This document shows, piece by piece, positions 1 through 9,793 of a DNA stretch of 64,000 bases. Position 1 is the first letter of the stretch; every line of letters begins with the position of its first letter. The notes beneath the pieces were generated by a model. The model was not told where the DNA came from, made no database searches, and saw only the letters and a list, made by a program, of their open reading frames with translations. Origin of the DNA: Hyaloperonospora brassicae (Eukaryota; Oomycota; Peronosporomycetes; Peronosporales; Peronosporaceae); NCBI GenBank assembly GCA_947650285.1, contig CANTFL010000394.1, forward strand, positions 124,001 through 188,000, read 5' to 3'. Made by a program: the position numbers and the translations under genes.

Positions 1-330
1 AAGGTGTTTTGATAGTTAGTTATCAGGATCTGTGAAACATTGATCGCAGACGATAGTGGACTGTAGGTGATCTGATCAAGGATGTATGGAGAGAAAAAGA
101 GAATGGAGACAATTTCAACACAGACGAACGATGATTAAAAGAAAGGGGATATAATTGTTATTGAACGAGGAAAATGGCAACTATGGGACGATCACGAAAG
201 TTCAATTTGCCGGAGATGCGGGTGATCAAAAATCCAGGATGTTTTGCGATCGCGGACCCATACGAATTACGCCACGGCTCAGCCAAATCAGCCAAAGACA
301 AGTCAGTCATCAAATTCGGGATTTTGGTTG

Positions 331-2883
331 TTTTGCATCCCCATTCACGGTACCACACCCGCTTTTCTGATGGTCGGGGAAATGCTTAAGAGGGGTCCAA
401 CAGAATATCCAAGTCGCAATGCCCTTTGATCATTTCTTAAACAAAGAAACGAAGGACTTTTTTCCACAGAGGCCCAGATTGCGATAGTAATTGCCGACGC
501 GCTTGGGAAAATGTGGCTAATTTAAGGGTCGCCTGACCTTGTCGACTTGACATGAAAAGTACCTGTGTTGATTTCTACAACGCCTGTCGGTGACGATCCT
601 ATAATGCGCGATACGTTTATACTAACTCCTTGAACCACCCGGTTCTAAAAGGAGACCGGCTCGATCGGTCCATCGAGATTTCTCAAAGTTTTTGGCGGTA
701 TAGTGTGGTTAGTTGCGCCGACTAAACCAACTGTAAAGCCCAGTGATCAGCCCGGAGTGTGGACGACTTCGGAACCTGGTATGCAGGGAACGGAAAGTAT
801 TTTGGCGTAAAAAATGCTTGAACATGATATCCACTTCCGGCTTATCGACGCTGGTATATCTGACTCCGCGTAATGACCATAGGTTTACTTGAGAGGGTGA
901 CCGGGTAACACGAGAGCTATACCCAGAAATCCACTGATATCCCGTAACACGTGTTGCTGGAAACGCGGCATATTGGCTGGGAGCCAACAGGGCGTTTACG
1001 TCCTCACGATCATCACTGGATATACGAATGCTGCTAGAAGATTTGCTCGATGGCTCGCATAGGATGTCGAGGTTGAAAACCTATAACTTCTTGGGAGAAT
1101 CAGAAGTAGTCGGAGAAGGAGCCTGCGAGTTGGAGCTGGATTCTTTAATGACGACCGTGCATGTAGATTAATTACGTCCAGTTGGAGTAGCAGCGGTTGA
1201 AGCACGTCGACAAAAATCAGATCGTGATCCTGAAAGCGCTACGCAGGTAGCGTCCTTGAAATAATTGGACGAATTCTTCGTTGTCGAGGACGAAGAGAAT
1301 TAATACTCTGGATTCGTCTGATCCTCCACCGATCCTGGCGACGCCTTCGGGGAGGGAACCGGAGCATCCTGAACCAGAGGGTGATTATCAGATACTTTTA
1401 GGCTTTCCCGGAGGGCACCGACCGAGATAGTTTGGTCGATCATCTCAGTTGATCCGATCGCTTGGACTTAGACAATCGCGCTGGCTCACCTAATTGCTCC
1501 GGAAAAGGCGATCGCGCGTGTGTTGCTATCGGTGCGTATACAGTGTACCGGGAAGACTCGGCGGTTTGCACTGACTCAGCTGATCGTTCGGGTTCATCCG
1601 CCGATGTCGGCTTGGCTGATCGAGCGGGTAGATCTTATCGGGTAAACGGAGCTGATCGCGGGGGCAACGTGTACTTTGTCGACTAGGTCAGCGGCGCCGG
1701 CTTGTCCGATTGATTGAGCAATCTTGACCTGCAGCTGAGGTCGTCCGCCTACGCCGAGTTGGATGATTGCGTGAGCGAAGTCGATCGCGTAGATGTCGAT
1801 ATGTTTTCGAGCGTACAGATCGCGTCGAGAATTTGGACGGGGTCAACGAAGACGAGGAGGCTCCTGAATCCTGAGAAAGATTGAATAGGAAACCAGATCA
1901 AAATATATCCGAGGAAGTTTACTGTCCGAAGACACTGAGCGTGAAAAAAACGCAAGCGGAACGCCGAGAGCTAGCTGAGCCAAATGATCCCGAAGCTTGT
2001 CGCGTTCAGCAACAGCGAGGTCTCGATTAATTACAACGAAATCGGGAGCGTTTTCCCGGTCTTATACCAAACGTTGAAGACGCGCATGTTCAGAGTGGTG
2101 ACTCGCGATCACTTTTCGCAAGGGGCTTAATTCGCGGTCTCGATCGGCAATTTCCGCGCAATTTCGACCAAGTAGCGCTGGAACCGATGCGATCTGTTTC
2201 TCGAGATCGTCAATCTTCTGCTGATCGCGAACAGTGGCAGCCTAATATTTCTTAGTGTCGGCGTCCTGGAGAGCCCGGATTAACTCGAGATGCGACACCC
2301 GGGACTTTGACTTCTGACAAAAAAAGTGATCACTTGCTGATAAGCTTTCTTTCGAAAGGCGCGAGCAGTGGATATGTCACGACGAACCTTCTGCCGGTCA
2401 GCGGAGATGGCTTCTGACAGGATGTCTTGAAGCGCTCGACCTCCTCTCCCAATTCGTGGATACTTGCCAGCCGATCCTCCTGGTTTTCAAGGACCACTTC
2501 ACAGTCGTCTTTGCGCTTGCAGTCGTTCTGGAAAGCAAAAACAGACGATCGAAACGCTGCTAGGCATCCCCTCGCAACTGGATGCCGACGTCGCGCACGA
2601 TGTCTAAATATTGCTATACTCGATTGCCGCGAAGTATCTCTGTCATCGATGCATCTTCAGGTGAGAAGTAACACCTCGCGATCTCCTCGTAGCCCTCCAA
2701 TTGATCGTAAAGTGCGCCTACAATGCCGGCCTTTGTCGGACGATCGACACATGCAGCGGTCATCACTCGGGTGCTGGGAAGAAGCGGGTTCGACTCGGCG
2801 AGGGGCCTTCTGGGGTCGTTAACGGGATTAGGTTCACCCTAATTGGAGGAAGGGGAGACGCCTGACGGCTCTGGCGCAGACAT
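331..2883 (-). pseudogene. Relic of a retroelement-associated coiled-coil protein gene
   Basis: No open frame survives, but the minus strand reads as a decayed long protein. It starts at an ATG at 2883-2881 (MSAPEPSGVSPSSN), passes through an acidic region containing YDQLEGYEEIARCYFSPEDA near 2.65 kb, then a heptad-rich stretch around 2.1-2.3 kb (HLELIRALQDADTKKY, DQQKIDDLEKQI) that looks like coiled coil. Near 430 it has the motif KGHCDLDILLDP. The same motif (GQCDLDIFLDP) occurs near 33.46 kb on the plus strand in the relic at 31.4-33.7 kb, so the two are copies of one gene family. I infer a retrotransposon gag-like or accessory protein. Stops and frameshifts are frequent. I do not recognise a named family. 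Confidence 0.4.
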
Positions 2884-3139
2884 GGCGAGGGTTTAAAAGT
2901 GAGATTGGTCAAGTAAAAAAATAAGTCCGCAGTCAGATCTACACTGTGTGGCGAAAAACGACGTAGGGAACGACTGTGGTAAAGCGATCAGTGAAATTTG
3001 CTGTTCGAGAACGGATCTCGCTCCAGTTATATTCGAATTACAAAAGGATTGGCGGCGCCGGTCCCACACCTGGTCATATCACGTCGACTAGACTGTTATA
3101 CAGAACCAGATATCAGATCGGGAAGGATGGGACCTACGA

Positions 3140-3440
3140 CATTGGGTTTATGTATGACGGACGAAGGGTACAAGTCAAGGAGCCTCGATTACTATCGAGA
3201 GGACGATTACGATGTCGAGCAAGAGCGATCGCGATCAAAGGAGTGTGTACCACACCATAGAATCCGCGATCAGCAACGCGACTGCGATAACAAAGGCGAT
3301 CAAGATCGTGATCGGCGATCAGGTCTGTGACCGCGATCAAGCTAGTATGGGTTACGCCACACGATTGGCGACCAGAAGGGCGACTGCGATCAGACAAGTA
3401 TATCAAGTGTGTGCCACGCAAGTACAAGTTCGCTACCGTC
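3140..3440. repeat. Degenerate GATCGCGATC-rich interspersed repeat
   Basis: The stretch is built from irregularly spaced copies of GATCGCGATC-like words alternating with GTGTG(T/C)(A/C)CCAC words. The short plus-strand frames across it (2,976-3,463) are low-complexity and look like by-products of the repeat. It lies just upstream of the start of the minus-strand coiled-coil relic, so it may be the leader or LTR-proximal part of that element. Confidence 0.35.
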
Positions 3441-4155
3441 TAGAGCGAGTGATATGTAGCTAGCGTGGTACAAGACAGGAGGATAAGGGTATGGTTGTTG
3501 GGTTTGATTGGTTAACGTTAAACAGAGTTCAATTTGCTTCAAAGTACGCGTGTCGACTTCTTCTCCGGGTGGATATTGGCCACCCGACGGAAAGGAAATG
3601 TTAACATACTTTTATCGAGTGATATCCCTGGATTGTTTGGCCAGGGATCAAGATCTATCAAGCAAAACCCCGACTGCGACTGGACGCAGATAACCCATAG
3701 TGGTTGAAGACTCAATATCTCGAGACGGCTCAAGTGGTCAGAAGGCTCGCGAATCAAGGTCTACTTATTATACAAGGCGATCTGTTACAGATCAGGGTGA
3801 CTCATATCGAGCACCCTACAAGTATACAAGTGATTTAGTGAATAATTCCACAAGATCACGCCAACCACGATCGCGGTGTAAAGATTTCCACACCGAGACC
3901 GAACCTCGACCACATCGCAAACACGGTCATATTTTCCATTGACACGAGTCCACCTGGAAGAGTGCAACCCGCCCCACCGACGGGTCCACAAGGTGAGGAA
4001 GGCTATCAAGAACACGTAATCGGAGAACCCCCTCCGTTAGTCGGTCGTTTGGGCGCCAGTGGAGAGCTGAGATCACCACTCAACCACATACGTGACCGGG
4101 TTAGAGTGATTCATGCCGTATATGACGAGAGTCGGATGTCCGCATAATGAGGACG
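3441..4155. other. No gene seen
   Basis: Only short frames without recognisable motifs. Probably old repeat sequence. Confidence 0.4.
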
Positions 4156-4159
4156 TTGT

Positions 4160-5423
4160 GTGTGCTACAATGCTGCGAAGTCTATTAACTCACTTTGAGG
4201 GTTTGATACAAGCCCTTTGTATGAGTGTGAAGCAATTGAGCTTCAGCAACCTCGTTAGCGAGGCCATTTCAACGAAAGTGCGACGAAAGGATTCGTAGTG
4301 CATCGAGGAAGCACCTGCGCTGCTTGTGGGTAGACGCACAGAGAAGACCAAGCTTGGCAAGAAGGGCGAAAATTTACAGCGCAAAAAATAAAAGAAAGTC
4401 CAGTGCTGCAGTAGTTGGACGCGCGGGCACTACGCGCGCGACTGCTGGGCGAAGAAGAGCGAGAATAGAGACGGCGACAAAAGCGAGGATCATTTAAATG
4501 TATCGTTTAATATTTCGGAAGGAAGAGAGGCGGGATTCTGGATTCTGGATATCGGCGCAATGGCTCACATGGGCAAGGACAGAGCAGCGTTCGTAGAATA
4601 CACAAATACAACGATGGCGCGTACTGTATTCAGCGTGAAGAATAATTCGCAGCTGAAAGTACTCGAAAAACGTGCGATCATCTAGCGAATTTAAAATGGG
4701 ACAGCATGGATCATCTCTCGGCTGTAAAACGCGCTACAAGTGCAGAATCTCAGCAAGAACCTGATTTCGTTGACTGCGGCAACATCACGCGGAATGACGG
4801 TCGAGATCTCTGGCGATGGATGTATTATAAAGAAGAGCGGATGGAAAGGTGCGATGGGCTCACGACGCGTCAGCTTTTTATGCTCATTGTTGATGCAATT
4901 GCCGAGTACAATGTTGTCGAGCATGAAGCTGTATTGCGGCATCGTAGCTTTGGTCATGTGTCGTTCTCGACAGTGAACAAAATAATTAAGGAAGGACGCA
5001 TTAAGAGCGAGTGCATGGACAAGAGTGTCGTGTGCGTCATATGCTCGACGGCTAAACAAGTTCGTAAAACGTTTAACAGCTGTGACGACAAGCATGCAGA
5101 GAGGGAGAGTCGTCTTGAAGACTCAGTCGTGTGCTCGGATGTTGTGGGACCGATCACACGGTAATAAAGTCAGGGTATTGCAACATCGTGCATTCATTAT
5201 GGTGAAGAAAGTTTATGTGATGATCTACCCAGCATGCAAGAAAAGCGACGTCACCAAAGCGTTCCAGAATTACTGGCACGACGCTGAGATCGAGTTTGGC
5301 GTCGATGCGAAGGTGTTGCGCAGTGATAATGATGGCGAGTATTAAAAACGAAGAGATGAACGTTTTAAAAAGAACAAAAGGATCAAGCAGGAGTTTACAA
5401 TGCCGCACGATATAGAGCAGAAA
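4160..5423 (+). pseudogene. Ty1/copia retrotransposon relic (gag to integrase), truncated
   Basis: Copia domains follow in the right order on the plus strand with shifts between frames. First comes a gag tail near 4.18-4.30 kb (LLTHFEGLIQAL...VRRKD), then a zinc knuckle from 4,404 (CCSSWTRGHYARDC, CX2C region damaged), a retropepsin motif near 4.54 kb (WILDIGAMAHM, usual form DSGA), and a GAG-pre-integrase region at 4.88-5.10 kb (HRSFGHVS, CVICSTAKQ). An integrase core follows (LRSDNDGEY at about 5,318-5,344), and a last piece (KQEFTMPHDIEQK) ends exactly where the gypsy LTR begins at 5,424. Stops and frameshifts make it inactive. The missing 3' half does not resume after copy A at 13,646. 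Confidence 0.75.
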
Positions 5424-5814
5424 TGTAACGGGGCAGCCCGTTACACGGAGTTGTCACTTTAAAGAAAGTGACAATAAAGAATATGAAGTTGAATATTCTA
5501 TGAACAATATCACCAAAGTGGTGATATTGAAGGGTAGACCAAAGAGTCTGTTCATTGGCTGATATCTTGATGATATCAACCCACCAATCGCCGCAAGACG
5601 CGCGCAATGAGTGGTGACGAGACGTCACCATACACTCAGTTATATTAGCATAATTAAGTTTAGTCAAAGAGAGAGACAGTAGTTAAAAGACTCAATTATA
5701 TAAATATAACAGTTCTGCTTTTACCTTACATACGCTTCCTCGCTTGCCTTGTGTACGTCTGTCGGGGCACCCAAAACCCTTGCGTTAAGTTGCGCAAGGG
5801 TGTGCCCCGTTACA
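5424..5814 (+). repeat. 5' LTR of gypsy copy A (391 bp)
   Basis: Starts TGTAACGGGGCA and ends TGCCCCGTTACA, a 12-bp terminal inverted repeat. Nearly identical to the LTRs of copy C. Contains perfect hairpins at 5,424-5,445, 5,451-5,474, 5,505-5,529 and 5,777-5,800. Confidence 0.9.
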
Positions 5815-5816
5815 CC

Positions 5817-5834
5817 TGGTAGCACTTTGTAGTC
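5817..5834 (+). other. Putative primer-binding site, copy A
   Basis: TGGTAGCACTTTGTAGTC begins two bases after the LTR. TGG is the complement of the tRNA CCA end. Copies B and C have the same site (TGGCAGCA... and TGGTAGCA...). The cognate tRNA was not identified; the first bases resemble initiator-Met sites. Confidence 0.55.
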
Positions 5835-5858
5835 CTTTCAACGACCACAACATCCAAC

Positions 5859-7031
5859 ATGAACATGTTGGATGATGAAAAGACCTTTCACGCCACGCGT
5901 GAAGGGTTTACCCATTTGAGCGACATCGAATGGAGTGCGGTAGAACGAATGAGTTCTACCGTAGGCGAGTTCGCCATTAGCGCCATGTTGGAGTCTCTAG
6001 ACAGAGACCAACAACATGCCGCTATATCCAAGTTCATTTAAAATGAACTTGTCGCCGAAAGGGAAAAAGTAGCCTTGCTTCACCAGCAAGGCTCTCAACA
6101 GGCCGAGCAGTTGAGAGAACTCGGTGCTCAACAGACAGAGCTGTTGAGACAGCAGCATTTCCATGCTGCTGTGGGCGGGACGGCGCATGCGCGTCGTTCC
6201 GAAGTCATGAAAGTTGACATCTCCAAGTACAGTGGAGTCCCGGAAGACTCCCTGTTACTATGGTTTGTCGAACTCGACAGAGCCTTAAGGGCTCGTCGCG
6301 TCGAAGATGAGCAAATGAAACTCACATTTGCTCAGACCCACTTAGAAGGGCGTGCCAAAACTTGGTCCCTGGGACTCGAGAGTAGCGACCCAAATTTGTT
6401 TAGGTTGCTAGATGACTTCAAGTCCCGGCTCAGACAAACGTTTGAGCCGCCACGGGCTGAGTTCAGGGCTCGTTCAGAGCTCCTGAAACTCAAGCAGGGT
6501 AAGCGTGATGTGCACGCTAACGCACAACATATACGACTCCTTGCGAGTAGTATAACTGCTAACCCAGTACATGAACACACGTTGATTACGGTGTTCATGC
6601 AAGGGCTCGCAGAAGGGCCCGTCAGGAGCCACCTGTTCCGCCTTAAGCTGAATACGCTGGAAGATGCGATATCAGCCGCGGAACAGGAAGACTTTAGCAT
6701 GAGACAGGCTCATGCTAGCTCAAACTCTTATCGTCCACCGAGACGACAAGAGATCGGAGGTCCAGAACCAATGGACCTCTGCTATGTTGAGAGCGAGAGA
6801 CCTCGCTCTTCGAACAACAAGCGATTGCACCTCTGCAATCGCTGTCAGAAGTTAGGGCACTACGCATACGAGTGTAGTGCTCCACGCCCAGTACCAAACA
6901 GTACTGAGCGAAATGGACGACCATTTGCCAGAAGGGCAATGGGCGTGGGTCCAGCGCTGTTGCGAAGCCGCAACAGCGAGACGGACCATCAAAAAATGGT
7001 CGGGGTCAGTAGGGGCGGAGCGCCCTACTGA
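5859..7031 (+). pseudogene. gag: gag, copy A (one internal stop)
   Basis: Structural protein of the gypsy particle. It starts at ATG 5,859 (MNMLDDEKTFH) and is open except for a TAA at 6,039-6,041. The same stop is present in copy C, whereas copy B has CAA there. The N-terminal third is glutamine/leucine-rich helix (QQGSQQAEQLRELGAQQTEL). A retrotransposon-gag domain follows (SLLLWFVELDRAL, FEPPRAEFRARSELLKLKQG), then a CX2CX4HX4C zinc knuckle at about 6,834-6,875 (CNRCQKLGHYAYEC). It ends in GGAPY and a TGA. The pol frame overlaps it, shifted by +1. The start codon sits in an 11-bp hairpin at 5,851-5,874. Two 1-nt differences relative to B and C near 6,930 and 6,991 cancel each other. Confidence 0.85.
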
Positions 7032-8097
7032 TCCAGCCACCTCAAGAGAATTTGCAAATCTCTTGACGAAAGTTGCTCCAGATACACAATCATTGTGTGT
7101 ATCTGCACCTGGTGATGACGTTTCGCTCATCACCTTGAAGTTGGAAGCGACAAATGATTTGTCGCTTCGTGCCCTAGTAGACTGTGGGGCGTCGAACAAC
7201 TTTGTTCGACGCCAGTCACTAGAGGGTCGTAGGCTCAAGTTCGTTGAGCGCGACATTCCCCTCACGAGGATGACGGTGCGCCTTGCAACAGGCGCATCGA
7301 TTACCGTTGCAAAACGTGTAGCGGGAGTCCACTTCACTTTAGAGGGCGAACAGTACGATGATGCCTTCATCGTACTGGATCTGGATGACAAATTTGATGT
7401 CATCCTGGGATTACCTTGGCTCAGAAAGTACGAGCCAAGGGTGAGCTGGCAGCATCGATCCGTGAAGATAACTGCGGCTTGTTCATCATATGGCCATCTG
7501 ATGAACGTCATGGAGCGTCCACAAGCGTGTGGATGTACTACGAGTGAGTGCGATGGCCTCACTTACGGTATGGTCGTTAGCACGACTGCACAAGATCACA
7601 GTGTAGTTGATCGCTACACTGTGGAGCAAGCTCCCGGCGGCTGTACAGAGGTGCAGGCGGCGTCGAAGGTCCACCACTCGAATAAGTCGAGTGGACCGGG
7701 ACATGGATGCATGCCTAGCGGGCAGCATCTTAGAGAAAAGAAACCGGTTGCCCACAAGCGGCAACACGGATATCCTAGGTCGACTGGAGAGTCGACTGTA
7801 GAGGATCGGTGCCTGACTGTGGTTGCACAGCCACAGTCAGAAGACGTCGAGGGAATAAGTCCCCACGTTGTTGAGGAAGGACTTCCTCAAGAGTCGCTTG
7901 CTGAGGGATCAGGCCCTCAGCAACCTGTGGAAGCAAGTTCCCAGGAAGAAACCGAGACGTTGAACGTATTGGTTAACGATGGATCAAGCGTAGGCGCTTA
8001 TACGCTTGATCTGATTGTGCCTCCGAAGTCAACTTCGGAGATAACTCAATTGCCAACGCTAGAACCGAAACGGTTCTTAAGTGATCTGAGCAGTTAA
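6877..8097 (+). pseudogene. pol: pol N-terminal part: retropepsin and linker, copy A
   Basis: This frame overlaps the end of gag and is open to a TAA at 8,095-8,097. The true pol reading probably begins by frameshift near the gag stop (SVGAERPTDPATS), as the region before that lies opposite gag. The aspartic protease motif is ALVDCGASNNFV with the catalytic Asp codon at 7,180-7,182. DCGA in place of the usual DTGA or DSGA is seen in all three copies. A long Ser/Thr/Glu-rich linker to RT follows. The TAA replaces a Glu codon (GAA in copy B), so the frame continues into the RT frame directly downstream. Very dense short hairpins occur here (see 7,081-7,213). Confidence 0.85.
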
Positions 8098-8100
8098 AAA

Positions 8101-9786
8101 TTGATGCAGATCTGTGTACTCGTCACGGAAGATGAGTATGTGGCCGATATTTGGTCGGCAACAGTATTTGCTGAGAACGAACGGGTTCTCAGCAGCTCAT
8201 CGATGGAAGAAAGTGTCCTCGATGAGAAGACTCGGATTGAGCGATACACGTCTCAATCCTGGAAATCGCTTCAGGCAAATCCTTTGTATAAGGATTTGAT
8301 CGAATTCAGCGATGTGTTCCCTGAATCTGTACCTTGCGAGTTGCCTAAGGACAAAGGCACTCGACACGAGATCGAGCTCAGACCGGGCTCGAAGTACTGT
8401 GTCATGAAGCAGTGGCCACTGCCTCGTGAACAAGTACTAGCGATCGACAAGTTCTTTGCCGATCGCTCAGCTGCGGGCCATTTGAGGGAATCAACATCCC
8501 CTCACAGCTCTCCGACCTTATGTGTGCGAAAGTCCACAGGAGGGTGGCGGATAGTGCACGCATTCAACAAGTCGAATGCTGCAACAGTACCGGCTCAGAC
8601 GCCGATACCGAGGAAGGACGTAATCAAAGATGGTATGTCAAAGGGTACCATCTTTTCGTCCATGGATCTGATGGATGGATTCTATCAGATCCTCATGCGT
8701 GAACGGGACATCCCGTTCACGGCAGTGAGTACCCCCAGCGGGATGCTGTGGGAGTGGCTAGTGATGCCACAGGGGCTGAGCAATGCCCCTGCAACATTCA
8801 ACAGATGTGTCACAAATCTATTGAGACCGGTGCGAGACTTCGCACCGAGTTGCTTCGACGATGTGTTCGTCCATAGCTGGGCTAAAGACGGAAAGACGGA
8901 CGTCGAAGTTCATAGAACTCACGTTCGTCAGGTTCTTCAACTTATGCGCAAGTATAAGTTGTACGCCAACCTCAAGAAGTGTATATTCGCGGCTAGCGAA
9001 ATACCACTTCTTGGGTGCGTTGTGGGTAAACACGGCGTGCGCCCTGATCCCGAAAAGATCAAGGCGATCACCGACTGGCTAGTGCCAGTCGATGTTAAGG
9101 GACTAAGGAAGTTCCTTGTGCTAGCGGCGTACTTGCACAAGTACTCGCGCAACTACGCCGAGATGACTGTTCATCTTTCTTGCTTGCTCAAGAAAAATGT
9201 CAAGTGGTCATGGAACGCTGAGTGCCAGCGTTCATTTGAAGGTATCAAGCAAAGCTTGGTGCAATCGCCGATACTAGCGTTTGCAGATCAGGACAGACCA
9301 TTTCATGTGGTCTGTGACGCAAGCGATTTCGCAATCGGCTGTGCGTTAATGCAGTTCGATGCAGATGGCGCGGAGCGCGTCATCTGTTATCAGTCGCGTC
9401 AGCTGCAAGCAGCTGAGCGTAATTACCCAGTGCATGACAAGGAACTCCTTGCCATGAAATACGCACTGGCTAAGTTTCGCGTCTATCTCTTGGGAGATAG
9501 ACCGATCATCGTTTATACGGACCATGCGTCATTACGCACGGCCGTAAACAGCCCACACCTCTCGCAAAGAATGGCGAGGTGGCTGTCATTCTTCGCGGAG
9601 TACAACTTCTCCGTGAAGTATAAGCCAGGACGACTCAATGTCGTCGCTGATGCGCTTTCTCGCCGACCCGATTTCGAGTCAGACGCGCAATCCAACAGTG
9701 AGGATGACCCACTGATTCAACACTTACAGTCAGTGTTCCATCGTCAAGTTTACTTGACGACGTGCGAAATCCTACGCAGAACATAA
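8101..9786 (+). pseudogene. pol: Reverse transcriptase and RNase H, copy A (open, part of broken pol)
   Basis: Same frame as the protease segment and open for 561 codons, the longest intact pol piece in the window. RT copies element RNA into DNA and RNase H removes the RNA. Visible RT motifs are KSTGGWRIVHAFNKSNA, FSSMDLMDGFYQILM, MPQGLSNAPATFNR and the catalytic FDD box at 8,851-8,862 (CFDDVFVHS; copies B and C have YFDD). RNase H is recognisable from FHVVCDASDFAIGCALMQ (first catalytic Asp at about 9,315), then ERNYPVHDKELLAMKYALAKF and VYTDHASLRT. The tail KYKPGRLNVVADALSRRPDF is the normal connection to integrase. After that the last 35 or so residues differ from B and C, marking the frameshift or chimeric junction near 9.68 kb. 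Confidence 0.9.
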
Positions 9787-9793
9787 GAACCTC

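Noticed and set aside
2976..3463. Overlapping plus- and minus-strand frames of 83-110 codons
   Set aside because: Arg/Asp-rich readings of a GATCGCGATC-rich repeat; no motif, no consistent start, several frames equally open.
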